Part shown: piece after piece, positions 1 to 10,835 of the stretch | Layout: each line of letters begins with the position of its first letter | Numbering within the stretch: position 1 is the first letter of the stretch | From: Platycnemis pennipes | Lineage: Eukaryota; Arthropoda; Insecta; Odonata; Platycnemididae | DNA: 64,000 bases | Direction of reading: 5' to 3' | Assembly (NCBI GenBank): GCA_933228895.1 | Contig: OW121846.1 | Coordinates: forward strand, 5,673,915 to 5,737,914 | Program-made: the position numbers and the translations under genes | Notes under the pieces: model-generated | What the model was told of the DNA's origin: nothing | What the model saw: the letters and a program-made list of their open reading frames with translations, nothing else | The model's database searches: none

Positions 1-492
1 ATACTGTACATTCTTTATAGCTTTGCCCTTTTTGTGGTTCATTTCCAGAGTTTGTATGATAATGAATAAAAATTTAAATTTTAAAGTGAAAATAATGCTG
101 CATGATGAGAAGCCTATTTTACTGTTTATTCCTATAAGAAAATGTAGATGTGCACAATGTCAAACCCCAAAAAAGAAATTCATGCTCATCAAATTGACGA
201 CATTTAACGATTTACCAAGTGTCAAATAATTTAGTGTTCCATAAAAACATGATATTTTTTGACTTCTGTTCATTCACCCTTCTCCCTATCTCAAGAAAGG
301 GTCATTCTAGGAGGATGTCATAAAATGCCCTGTATTAATAGCAAACTGAAAGGCCAGGCAAATCCATTTCATCTTTTTGTACGCCTGGGTTTGGTTTCGT
401 GCTTACTAGCTGCCTGAGCTGTCAAAAGTGACAGTAAAATTTCAATATGTGATTTATGTAGTTTTTTGTACGGTAGCAAGCTGATAAATTAG
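1..492. other. Unassigned AT-rich DNA
   Basis: No coding frame with recognisable content, no repeat structure and no terminal repeats are visible here. The longest open frames are short and compositionally random. Confidence 0.5.
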
Positions 493-680
493 TACAGTGA
501 AACCTGCCGAAAGAGCCACCTAAATTCAGCAACCACCTCCTTAAGCTGCCACTTTTTCCTTGAATCATATCCCCCATGTAACCAATGTATACTTCCCCCC
601 TTTTCAGCGGCCACCTCCTCCAATGGTCAGCGGTTGCACTGCTTCCATCTAGCAGCCAACCCATATGCAGCCAGTCGCGA
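493..680 (+). mobile_element. Single left end of a pogo/Tigger-like MITE
   Basis: A TA dinucleotide at 493-494 is followed by CAGTGAAACCTGCCGAAAG, which resembles the pogo/Tigger terminal consensus (CAGTRGAACCTC...). The next 180 bp hold repeated GGCCACCTCC-type words, common in such MITEs. The matching right end (CACTGTA) was not found nearby, so the copy is truncated or decayed. Assignment rests on the terminus only. Confidence 0.4.
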
Positions 681-1250
681 ACAATGTCTTTCGTGAACAT
701 ATTTTGGAAAATGCTTGGGTAAATATTCCCTTCTATTCCTAAAACTATATGTTCTATGACACGCATAGTCATTGCTACCCTTGTTTACAGACTGTCTCTT
801 GACAGATAAATGACCACTCGATTTTCCAGAAGCAGCCCCTACTCCATGGCCAACAACCAGTTTTGTTGCTGCTGACTATACAAATATAATCCTGCAGTTG
901 ATCATCATCTGGGTTTTTAAGTCCTTATCCTCACTTATAGGTGCTTAGAACAGGAGGAAAGTTAAAAGTTTGGTAATGAAAGAATAAGGATGAAAGGAGG
1001 AGAGAAAACCAGCGTCCATATCAGTCTGCTCTTAAGTCGCCAAGGGGATCATGGCTTACAGTTCCATCCGACAGATGAAACATGGTCACTAGCCCCCCAG
1101 GAAAGGACCACTTGGTGGATTGATATGGTTATCAGGGATGGAATCACGGATGCATCTTTCATGTTATCACAGTCTTTATCGTTAACACTTACCCCTAGAG
1201 TAGTGCAGGGTTAACAATAACATCTATGAAATTCACTTTTTTTGATAAGC
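680..1250. other. Unassigned DNA upstream of a LINE insertion
   Basis: No gene or repeat was recognised. The segment ends in the 9-bp word GATTTGAAG (1251-1259), which recurs at 3381-3389 and is read as the target duplication of the LINE between them. Confidence 0.4.
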
Positions 1251-1259
1251 GATTTGAAG

Positions 1260-3348
1260 CTACCCAGGTGCAGACATCGACAGCGACCATAATTTAGTGA
1301 TGATGAAATGCCATCTAAAATTCAAGAGATTGAAGAAAACAGTAAAGAACATTTGGCAAGTAGAAAAACTAAAGGAGATTCAGCATCAGCTGGGATTTCA
1401 GAAAGCAGTAGATAACAACTTAGAAGAGAACCTGACTGAGAAACCAGTAGAAGAGCATTGGGAAAACATTAAATGTGGACTACAGAAAGTCGCAAAAGAA
1501 GTTCTTGGAAGAAGAAAAATTGTAGCTTTGCTACAAAAGAATAAGGAACGAAGTAAGTCGCAAAGCCAGGAAAGCTAGTGAAATGTGGATGAACAATCTG
1601 TGTGAAGATGTACAAAACAACCTTCCACCTTTCAAAACACATTGGAAAGGTGGAAGCTGCCCAATAGGATAATGAGGAACCACTTCAAGGAACAGAGCGC
1701 AAGATGCAATGCTATAAGGGACAAAAATGGAGAACTTTTGATTGAAAATGAAGACAAAGTGAAGATATGGAAAGAATATCTCAAAGAGTTATACAACGGG
1801 AACAATCTCAGCACAAAAGTGATTGAAGAGGAAAGCGAAGTCGGGAAGGATGATATGGGCGCTTCAATATTGAGATCGGAATTCGACGCAGCAGTAAGGG
1901 ACCTTCGGATGAATAAGGCTTCTGGAATTGATGATATACCCACAGAACTGATAAGGAATGCGGGAGAGAGGACATTGGCCCATCTTTATAAGGTCATCTG
2001 CGACATGTACTCAACAGGAGAAATACCCAGGGACTTCGAGAAAAACATCATCATTCCTATTCCCAAAAAGAAGAGAGCAGAGAAATGCGAAAATTTTAGG
2101 ACTATAAGCCTGACGACACATGCATCGAAGATATTGACAAGGATCATCTACAGAAGAATAGAACGAAAAGCAGAGGAGTTCCTGGATGAAGATCAATTAC
2201 GATATAGGAAAAGTAAGGGTACAAGAGAAGCAATATTGGCCCTTAGGCTGCTTATAGAGAAGAGAATGGAGAAGAACAAACCGACCTACATTGCATTTGT
2301 GGATTTAGAAAAGGCTTTTGACAACGTGGATTGGAATTCAATGCTTGATATTCTGAAAGGAATTGGAGTTTCCTACAATGATCAAAGAATTATCCACAGT
2401 TTGTATAAAAACCAAGTAGCTGTGATAAAATCTGGACCCAGCTGTGAAGAAGCAAGAATAAGGAAAGGAGTGAGACAAGGCTGTGCACTGTCTCCCGTAA
2501 TTTTTAATGTTTACATTGAGAGAGCCATCAATGAAGTCAAGGAGAAGTGTTCCAGAGTGAAAATCCACGGAGAAACAATCAGTATGCTACGATTCGCTGA
2601 TGACATAGCTCTCATAGCAGAGGCAGAGAAGGAGCTGAATAAGATGCTAACAACCATGGAAAGGACAATGGTCACATATCATCTGAAGATAAATAAGAAG
2701 AAGACTAAGATATTGGTGTGCAGCAAAAGAGAAGAGGCCAAAACCAATATTAAACTAGGAAAACAGAAACTGGAAGAGGTGAAAGAGTTCTGTTACCTGG
2801 GAAGCAGAGTAACCAAAGATGGATGAAGCAAGAAAGAAATAGTGAGTAGAATAGCCCAGGCAAAGAGGGCATTCTATCAAAAGAAGAATCTACTAACAGC
2901 TGGAAATACAAGCTTGGAAGTAAGGAAGCAATTCATCAAAACGTATATCAGGAGCATGTTCCTTTATGTCAGTGAGGCATGGACGATGACAGCAGCGGAG
3001 AAGAAAAGGGTGGAAGCATTCGAAATATGGTGCTATAGAAGAATGATGAAGATAAAATGGAATGACCGAGTGACAAATGAAGAGGTCCTAAGAAGAGTGG
3101 GAGAAAAGAGAAGTCTGCTGAAAACTATAAAAAGAAGACGGGACAACTTCATCGGCCACATCTTAAGACACGATGGCCTGATGAAGGCAATCGTCGAAGG
3201 AAAAGTGAACGGGAAAAATAGAAGAGGCAGGCCTCGTATGAGTTACATGGAGCAGGTCATAAAGGATGTGAAAGAGAGGAACTACGTTGGTATGAAGAGG
3301 TTGGCCGATAGAAGAATCGAGTGGAGGGCTGCGTCAAACCAATCCTAG
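1260..3348 (+). pseudogene. RTE LINE endonuclease/reverse transcriptase remnant
   Basis: Three consecutive open segments (1297-1578, 1642-2826, 2842-3348) align in order with the 978-residue protein of the intact copy. The first holds the end of the endonuclease (SDHNLVMMK) and the linker. The second holds the reverse transcriptase with DLEKAFDNVDW, GVRQGCALSPVIF and the catalytic FADD. The third holds the C-terminal region. Two lesions break the frame. A deletion near 1523 removes about 30 codons and shifts the frame. A TGA stop at 2824-2826 lies where the intact copy has CGA, a CpG-decay type change. It is a dead copy. Family assignment is firm because a close intact relative lies 8 kb away. 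Confidence 0.9.
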
Positions 3349-3380
3349 GATTGTTAACCCTTGATGATGATGATGATGAT
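1260..3380 (+). mobile_element. 5'-truncated RTE-clade LINE, copy A
   Basis: The sequence is closely similar to the full-length copy at 10815-14225. It begins in the late endonuclease region, at the point matching about 12998 of that copy. It ends with the same 3' sequence, GGATTGTTAACCCTTGATGATG, and a (TGA)n tail, as is usual for RTE elements. GATTTGAAG occurs on both sides (1251-1259 and 3381-3389) as a 9-bp target duplication. The 5' truncation fits incomplete target-primed reverse transcription. About 90 bp are also missing internally near 1523. Confidence 0.88.
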
Positions 3381-3389
3381 GATTTGAAG

Positions 3390-4930
3390 TGCTGTGCGAA
3401 AAATGAAGAATGTAGACCACATTCTTTCTGGCATAAGTTAATTAAAAAAAATAATAATGCTTGTGCACGCCTTATGAAGATCCATGATTGACGCCCAGGA
3501 GAGAAAATCGATGGACATGTTGTGTGAAACTAAATCCTACCCCAAGGGAGCCATTAACGCATATTTTTCTGCCTTTACAAGCCATATTTATCCAACACAC
3601 ATACCCCCAACTCATTTTTTTTTGCCAGGAAAGAGGACAGACACTCAACCATGTTTACACAAAAACACATAACGATCTAAGAAGAAACATAGGCACACCC
3701 TTCCACAATAAAATGTTACCTCTTCGGAGGCCAATTTTTTCTAAGTCCCGAGTTAAATGCCCAGATCTCTGGCCATTGCCTTCTATTGAGGCTACTCTTC
3801 CCTCAAAAGATTACTGCCCTTTTCCCTCTTTCTCAAGTGAACAGCCAAGGCAAACCACCTTGACCGTGATATCTGCCAGAACCCAAGTCGCCCGAGGCGC
3901 AGAGGTCCCTGTGGCCACAGATTGGGAGAAGGGGCACGAGTTAAGTTCCAAGCGCTGCTCACCACATTTCTGGCAGTGACAACATTGAAATTAAACTCAC
4001 TTTCTCTACCTCCACCGAAAATGCCAACATTTATGTCCATACCACTAAGGAGTTCTATGACAAGTGGGTAATTTTCCGAGGGTATAAATAAATGTGCTGA
4101 GTTGTCGTAGTGTTTCCACAGATATTATAAGGCCTTAAATTATTCAACGTCCTGGTTGGTATTTTATATCCTGTAACCTTATTACTTCAAAAGGCCTACA
4201 TTATTGATCACTAAGTCACCATTTCTCCAATTTGTCCAATGCCCATACCGCCAAGTGAGGAAGGTGTAGACACAAAGTCATAGGATTGATATTCTGTTGT
4301 TTTTTTCAATTGACTACTGCTTCAACTGCTCATGTATGACATGTAAATGAAATTAGATCAGCTGCTAATATGATCTTCAGTATTTTTGTAATGCTTGAGT
4401 ATAAGCTCCTGGAACTTTATTCAAAAGCCATTAATTTCTGATAATCAAGAGCTATCGGCCTACTTGGGCCATGCTTCTTGCAAAGGAGAAGTCTCTAGGT
4501 TCTCCCAGCCTCATTACATTGCTCTCTCCAAAAGAGAGTTGCATAAAACAGCATAATCAAAGAAGGGAGAAGAGTGACCGTTGAGCACTTTGCCGATATC
4601 CTACTCTCGCAAATAATTCCAATACTTTCGGAAGTTGGTCGGTATATTTTTTCACCCTCAGATATATTCCCGACAAATTTTACGACACCCACAACACCAA
4701 ACAATAAGCAGGTGCTGAAAATAGAATCAAGCCAGATCACAACAAAAAAAAACTTGTTTCATCTAGGACTTGAACTACAGATCTCCAAATTTGCTGTTCT
4801 GCATGATATTTGAAGCAAGGTTTGACTTTATGCAGGCTCTCCATTGCTTCACATTTCCACCTTCATATAGAATTGGAGAAAAAGGGGTATAGCAGCATTC
4901 ATATCAGAAGGAACATCGTATTGGCAAGAT
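3390..4930. other. Unassigned intergenic DNA
   Basis: I see no convincing gene. Open frames near 3480-3980 lack domain motifs and overlap one another. A stretch at 4750-4815, read on the minus strand, has a weak RNA polymerase III B-box-like word (AGTTCAAGTCC) and could be an old tRNA-derived SINE, but no A box is clear. Confidence 0.4.
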
Positions 4931-4934
4931 AAGC

Positions 4935-5385
4935 TTTTACTTGTAAACGTGAACTATTGACAGGGGTGTTAAGTAGGGAAGTAAAGAAAATACAAGTGAA
5001 AATTTTGATATGGAGTGTGGCACTATATGGCGCTCAAAAATAGGTTTCATGGAAAGAAGATGAAAATATACTCAGGGTTTTTGAGATGTGTGTGTGGAGA
5101 AGGATGGAGAAATTAAAGTGGGTCGAAAGGAGGACGAATGATGAATTACTAGAATTGGTGGGAGAGGAAAGAAATTTGACTGATGTAAGTAGGAGAAGGC
5201 AGAAGATGTGGATGGAGAAGGTAAAGAGGGCGAGGGTATATAGAAAGATGTGACTGAGGGAAGAATATTGGGTAAGCGGGATAGAGTGAGGCGAAGAACG
5301 GGTAGCTTGGATGGAATGATTGGAGGTATGAGGGGCTGAAGAGGGACATCGTGTGAAACTAAAACTAATAATAATAATCATTCTC
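4935..5385 (+). pseudogene. C-terminal fragment of a second, diverged LINE
   Basis: Translation gives LINE C-terminal words in order: an IWSVALYG-like segment, then EDENILRVFEMCVWRRMEKL, then VERRTNDELLELVGEERNL and a basic RRRQKMW segment. These match the same region of the RTE copies (WCYRRMLKIKW, NEEVLRRVGEKRSLL) at low similarity. Frameshifts are present. The fragment ends in a short (TAA)n run at 5365-5380, compatible with a simple-repeat LINE tail. It belongs to a different, older family than copy A. Confidence 0.6.
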
Positions 5386-5399
5386 ATCACTGCATTCAC

Positions 5400-5765
5400 A
5401 TTACGCGTTTAATCCCCTTGCAACATGTGAATTGATCATTACTTGAAATTCATTGTTCTTTTTTCCATACATCGGTTGATGATTCTATTCACCAACTTAG
5501 CAAAAATTCAGTCCTCTTCGCATTCCCTTGTTACTCTCTTTTTCATTTTCGTTTTGGCTATCCATACTTTTTCTATGAAATCCTTCGACAATTTATTCTC
5601 CTTGCATATCCTACGGACGAGCTCGTTAAAATCTCCTAGGCCTCTTTGCACAGTAGTTCCAGGTATTCCTTCTAATTACGTTGCATGTGTTCTGGTCACA
5701 TCGCAGAATTACCCGTCCTGTCCTTAATACACATTTCCGTTTAACAATACCAGAAAACATTGTAA
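5400..5765 (-). other. Unidentified lysine-rich open segment on the minus strand
   Basis: On the minus strand, about 5510-5645 reads without a stop for roughly 40 residues, including ELVRRICKENKLSKDF followed by a lysine-rich tail. No family was recognised. It may be a further transposon coding remnant, since it directly follows the LINE fragment. Confidence 0.2.
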
Positions 5766-6139
5766 CCTTTGAGTAGAGGGCGATTATTTTCCCCTGCGCT
5801 TTGCAACAATCAGTCTCCTCCGTCCCACATCCTTATTGCTCTCCCTTTATTGACCCCCTTGATGCTCACCCTGGGAACACCAAATGATGAACACGGAGTG
5901 GGTGAGGAAGGCGGAGAAAACATATGTCAACAGAAGAAAGTACAAATTATCTGGGAATTAAACCATACAAGAGCTGGGTTTTGCAGCAGTGTATGCAAGG
6001 CAGAGAAGGAATTGCCAACGGGCAGAGAAAGGGTGGAACAAGTTGTGTTGGCATTAGCCCACTCTCTGAAAAGCACCCAAGAATCCACAGTTTAACGTAC
6101 AATATGATGGCCAGAGATCTTAACTTGGAATGCCTTCCA

Positions 6140-6240
6140 CGCAGTACTCAAATAGGGACTGTCGGGTCTCGAACTGGGGCCTTTGGATAGGAAAACACAC
6201 CTTTGCTTTTGACCAATGCATCTACAAGTAATTTTGAGGT
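6140..6240 (-). repeat. Possible tRNA-derived SINE head
   Basis: On the minus strand a B-box-like word (AGTTCGAGACC) follows about 35 bp after a weak A-box-like segment. The flanking body has no recognised family. The evidence is limited to the promoter-like words. Confidence 0.3.
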
Positions 6241-6623
6241 GGTCAGCAGTCTTCCTAATAATCCCCTTAATACCTTTATTTATTAAGCGAGTTTGATTTG
6301 ATATTGAAAATAGCATATACGAATGAGTATGAACTGCCAATGAGTATTAATTCTAAGAAATAACCAAATGAGTATGCGAGAGTGCTAAGATTGTGTGTAA
6401 TTTGCAAGAAATTCTAAATATTTCCGGCAATAATTTTTCCTCATTTATTACCCACTTTGAAAATTAAAACTTACATTCCATAAAGACATTCAAAATGTCT
6501 TTTCTATTCTTATTGAAATCTGCATGCATCAGTTGCAGCATAAATATTTTGGCCACTTACTAAAGAAGTGCTTTATTCAAGTTCATCTCACAATCAAATA
6601 AAATTCACCCATAATTCAAAATA

Positions 6624-8293
6624 CAGTAGAAGCCCATTATAGTGAGTACGGCATATAGCAAGAATCTCGCAATAACGAGTTATTGCCAAAGTACCATCGA
6701 AAGGCCCATGATTAACAGGTAAAATAAAATGGATAGAGCGAGGCCAAGAAGCTCCTGCCACGGTATATGCTCGGTACTACGAGCGATATTTCTTGAGGGT
6801 GTGGCACTGCAAAGTACAAATTAATACATGGTATTTATCTTTAGAAGCATTATTTGTCAACTGCAACTTAGAATATAAGATTTGTGCCATCTCTACATGC
6901 ACCTAACTCTACTCTCGCACGCTCGCGTTTTACACAGTTCAAAGTTTAAGGCTTTACTTTGTGGAACCACTCGATTGGAAATGAAAATCCACTTTGCACG
7001 TTCCATACAAAGGTTTTATTGGTTTCAACAATATATGTCATCATCATTATCTTGATGATGACATATATTGTCGAACATAGGTTGAAACCAATAAAACCTT
7101 TGTGTGGAATGTACAAAGTGGATTTTCATTTCTGCTCGCTTTTCAGCGGTTCTTTTGTTAAGCCAAGTTCACATAGAAGCGGAATGGGCGTTAGATGGTC
7201 AATCGGAGAAGCATTAACCAATCACACGACAGCAAAGAGTGGTGATGTGGGTAAGGGGCGGAGTTCAAGCCGCCTGCCTTCGAAATCCTGCCCCCACCCA
7301 CTTGTTCCCACCACACTGCCAGCCCACTAGTTCCCGCCCCTCCGCTCGTTCCTGCCCTTATACTGAAGCAGACCATGCTTGAATAATTTTTCAGCCAGGA
7401 ATAGAAATTGAAAGTACTCTGCTGTTCATGTAAAGCATGTGAATATATGATATTAAAGTCCGATGTTTGTTTTGTTATGCTTTTTTATTCTCGTGATAAA
7501 GTCATAAAAGTTTTCCATTGCCAAAGAATTATTAATTTCCTTATAATTTTACGATTCATATATATCCTGGTTTCGATTATTTTTTCCTGTTAACAGAAAT
7601 AATGGGAATACCTACTTATGTTTTCTGGTACATTTGTTAATTTGCATGTTTTTCAATGTTTCCGTATATATTGCCAATTTTATGCAAATGATTAAAATTT
7701 ATCCCATTCAACAAATTTTTAGTTTATGATACCTGAATTCATGGATACATACCATTTTGAGTTAGTGCATCGATAATGCTCGGCAATAGTTACCTCAGTT
7801 TGCTCTAAATCCTCCAGATGGCAGCACTAGTACGACACACGATGTGCAGCGAAACCGACGGAGGCACTGGCTTGTGTAAATAAATACTCACTGCAACTAA
7901 TTTTTGTGAGATAACCAAATGTGAATGTTACGAATGGCTAGGAAAAGGTAATTATGCAAGAAATATTTTCGACCACCGAAAATACCACATTTCAGCGAGT
8001 CATTACAACTTTTCCAACCAATAGACATACTGCTTAACACTTGAAGACTTCAGCAAAGCAAACATTATTATTTAGGAAGATTTAATTCGCAAAATGATCG
8101 GTGAATAAGCAATTGCACACGAAAACGGCTCTTCCACCTGTTTCTAATAGCATGGTAACGAAAGGAAAACGGAAAGTAAGAACAAGTGTGAGAATTGAGA
8201 GGCTTAATCCAGCACCATTGGATATAACGAGCACTCGCTATAGCGAGTGATTTCTCAGCCATTGAGAGCACTCATTATACCGAGCTTCCACTG
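6624..8293. mobile_element. Non-autonomous pogo/mariner-type DNA element, TA TSD
   Basis: The left end CAGTAGAAGCCCATTATAGT is matched in inverted orientation by the right end, whose complement starts CAGTGGAAGCTCGGTATAAT. TA dinucleotides flank both sides (6622-6623 and 8294-8295). The termini resemble the pogo/Tigger group of the Tc1/mariner superfamily. No transposase is encoded in the 1.67 kb. The interior holds a 153-bp hairpin (6979-7131) and otherwise unrecognised DNA, so it would depend on a transposase encoded elsewhere. Confidence 0.78.
6979..7131. repeat. Long inverted repeat (hairpin) inside the pogo-like element
   Basis: The left arm begins AAATGAAAATCCACTTTG and the right arm ends CAAAGTGGATTTTCATTT. 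The arms are about 70 bp, close to perfect, and meet at CATCATCATTATCTTGATGATG. An unpaired ATAGG-type interruption lies in the right arm. Confidence 0.9.
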
Positions 8294-8295
8294 TA

Positions 8296-9940
8296 TCATG
8301 TACTCCATGTCTCAAACAGGATTCACAAGTGTACTGTTCTGAATCAAACACCTGAAGCATATCCTACTGTTTTACACAAAGAAACTATTAATCGTGACGC
8401 TAATTTTCCCTCATTTTGACTATTGCTCATTGGTATTTGGTGATATGACTCATGAACAGTGAATGCTTGGATTATATTCACATGATCAATGGACAGATAA
8501 TTATCTGTCAGCCTGGGTCAATTGCTTCTAAGAAATTTTAGTTTCCAAATAAGTATGTGCCATACAGTCTGTTAGAGCATTTGAGTATTTTGATTTAGTG
8601 ACAATGGTTACTAAAATGCGTGAAGGTAAAAGCAAGGTTTTTCTGCACCTCGAGGAGTGAAGGGGCATTGTCATGGAGAGCGAGAAGGGAATATTGGCGA
8701 GAAAAATTTCAGACATTATTAAACGTCCAAGTATAATCGAACTCGATACAATAAAAAAAATAGATTTTAAGAGGTCTAGAGGAAAATGAGAAGCTCAGAA
8801 TGAAAGAAAGAGGGTGTCAAAGGCTTTGGAAGTTGTTGTATTCAGGGTGGTAGCCCTGGCCTAAAACAAAAGAGATATGCACGGCAAGAAGGACGGGGCA
8901 CCCCAGGTAGATGTTGGTGGGACTGCGCCATGTCTTGTATCATTAACTGAAGGATATTAAAGAATTTGGTGTGCATTCAACTCCCTTCTTTTCCTGCAGC
9001 AGAACAGAAGTGAATGCAGTCTCCACGTAGAATAAGTTTGCACCCTTTTAAATGTCACTAGAGAGAGCACCAATGCTGCAGGAGAAGGCTCAGCACACAG
9101 CGGAAGATTTGAGGATAGAAAACTTTTTGGCAAGCAATGGGTGGTTGGTATGTTTCTGGAAATGCCACCATTTATCTTTCCATACATGTACATGATTGGT
9201 TGTCAAAATTGTCCTCAATATTGTAGGGTTTCCATCCTAGTGATGCATATTTTTAATGCTATTGAAGGTAAGTATTCTATCAATTAATTTTTTTTAATAT
9301 CTAACCTTAGGAAATGAGGTGTGTGAGGAGAGACTAAACAGTACTATAGTAATTAGCTGTTTCAGATGTATAGCAAGGGTATGATGTTTCAAGCTCCCAA
9401 TCCCATGATAACTCTTTCTTACATTTTTGAAATTACCTTTCTTCATTGACATTCTTGGTATTTTTGATGCTGTATCCCAGTCCTTACCCTGCTATTCATG
9501 CCTCAGTGTGCTGAAGTATAGGATCAGTAGTTCAGTCGAATGAGTCACATGCCCAATCTGTGTTGAATGTGGGTAATTTTTTCCTGACCAACAATGAATT
9601 TCCCTGACTTCCATGCCAATTTTTCAGTTCTCTGACTTTTCTTGACTTTCAAGATGCGTACCAACCCTGATTAAAGATACTTCAATATAAGATCCAGTGC
9701 AGTAAAGGTAAAAAACTGGCAATATTAGGGTACATATAAATTCAATGCTTGAATACTTAAAAGTCCAATTTCTTCTTTAGAGTACCAGAAACCAACTCAA
9801 CCCAACAGAACTAACATTCCAAATACAAGAGTGTATTTCAATCAGCATTTAGCAGAGTAAAACTGTAATATGTGTCATTGAGAAGGAGACAATTTCCTGA
9901 AGACCTCATTCGACATTTTCATCTCAGCCATAGACCTCAT
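8296..9940. other. Unassigned DNA
   Basis: No gene was found. On the plus strand near 8880-8960 the translation GTPGRCWWDC followed by a broken RILKNL segment is weakly like the C-terminal tail of LINE proteins, but it is too short and broken to call. Confidence 0.35.
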
Positions 9941-9982
9941 AATATATATGATTATCTATATATATATATGATATATATATGA
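9941..9982. repeat. (AT)n-rich microsatellite
   Basis: Runs of ATATAT are interrupted by GATTATCT and GATAT. Confidence 0.9.
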
Positions 9983-10139
9983 TAATGATGCACAATATCC
10001 TACAATTGGTATTTAAAACCAATCACTGCATGAAATTTCAAAGCATTGCTACTTACTTTTGGCAAAAAAATATATATCCATGACTATTATATCATGAGTC
10101 CTTTTACGAAACACTATATTACATAATTCTAGCATATTA

Positions 10140-10290
10140 CAGTGGACTCTGGTTAGAACGTTCCTTGCTAGCACATTTTCCTCGTTTGCCATTCATTTCC
10201 TCAGGTCCCCATCACAGTGCATGTAAACAATACTGGTTAGCACGTATAGGTTACCTCTTTTGCACATTCAAAGGAGGACCAAACCGAATT
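10140..10290 (+). mobile_element. Single pogo-like terminus
   Basis: TA at 10138-10139 is followed by CAGTGGACTCTGGTTAGAAC. The word CTGGTTAGMACG recurs at about 10232, giving an internal near-repeat typical of Tigger-like ends. No partner terminus was found. Confidence 0.4.
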
Positions 10291-10291
10291 T

Positions 10292-10803
10292 GTCCCAGGA
10301 AGATAATCAGAGTGTAGGCTGACTACACAATGAATCTCTCACAAGAGGTTTAAATCTTGCATTAAAAAAAGACTGCTATCCCTTACAAAATAATAAAGAG
10401 ATATAACATGGTTAAAAATTTGTTTATGAATAACTAAAGGCACACCAGCACGCTGTGCACTTAATGTTTGTTTGTCTTACAAGTGTCAACTGAACATCAC
10501 AACTACGCAAGCACCAATACTTCATGACATAAAGAGTGTGACAAGTGCCAAGAATCAGCCAGAGGAAAGCCTGAGGTGAAAAGAAAAATATCCATTGAAA
10601 AGCTCTAACTTAAATTCTCCGAAAAGCTGACAAAAATCCACTCGTGAAGTGTGTTGAAAGAGCAGCAATTCTGCAGTCAACTCAAGTTCGTTCTACTTAA
10701 CACATACATTGTTCCGCGTTTCTGCCTTTGCTCCTAACTCGTTTTCAAAAAATATAAAATTCAAATAAAGTATTGTGGCATGGTCAAGTGTTATGACGTT
10801 AAT
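10292..10803. other. Unassigned DNA next to the full-length LINE
   Basis: No gene or repeat was recognised. Confidence 0.4.
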
Positions 10804-10814
10804 GGATTTGCAAT
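10804..10814. repeat. LINE target-site duplication, left copy
   Basis: GGATTTGCAAT is identical to 14226-14236 and abuts the (ATG)n tail of the minus-strand LINE. Confidence 0.93.
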
Positions 10815-10835
10815 CATCATCATTGGTCAACAATC

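Noticed and set aside
2011..2568. Minus-strand frames opposite the LINE reverse transcriptase (also 11613-12855 opposite copy B)
   Set aside because: They recur as antisense shadows of the same coding region in both LINE copies and have no independent support.
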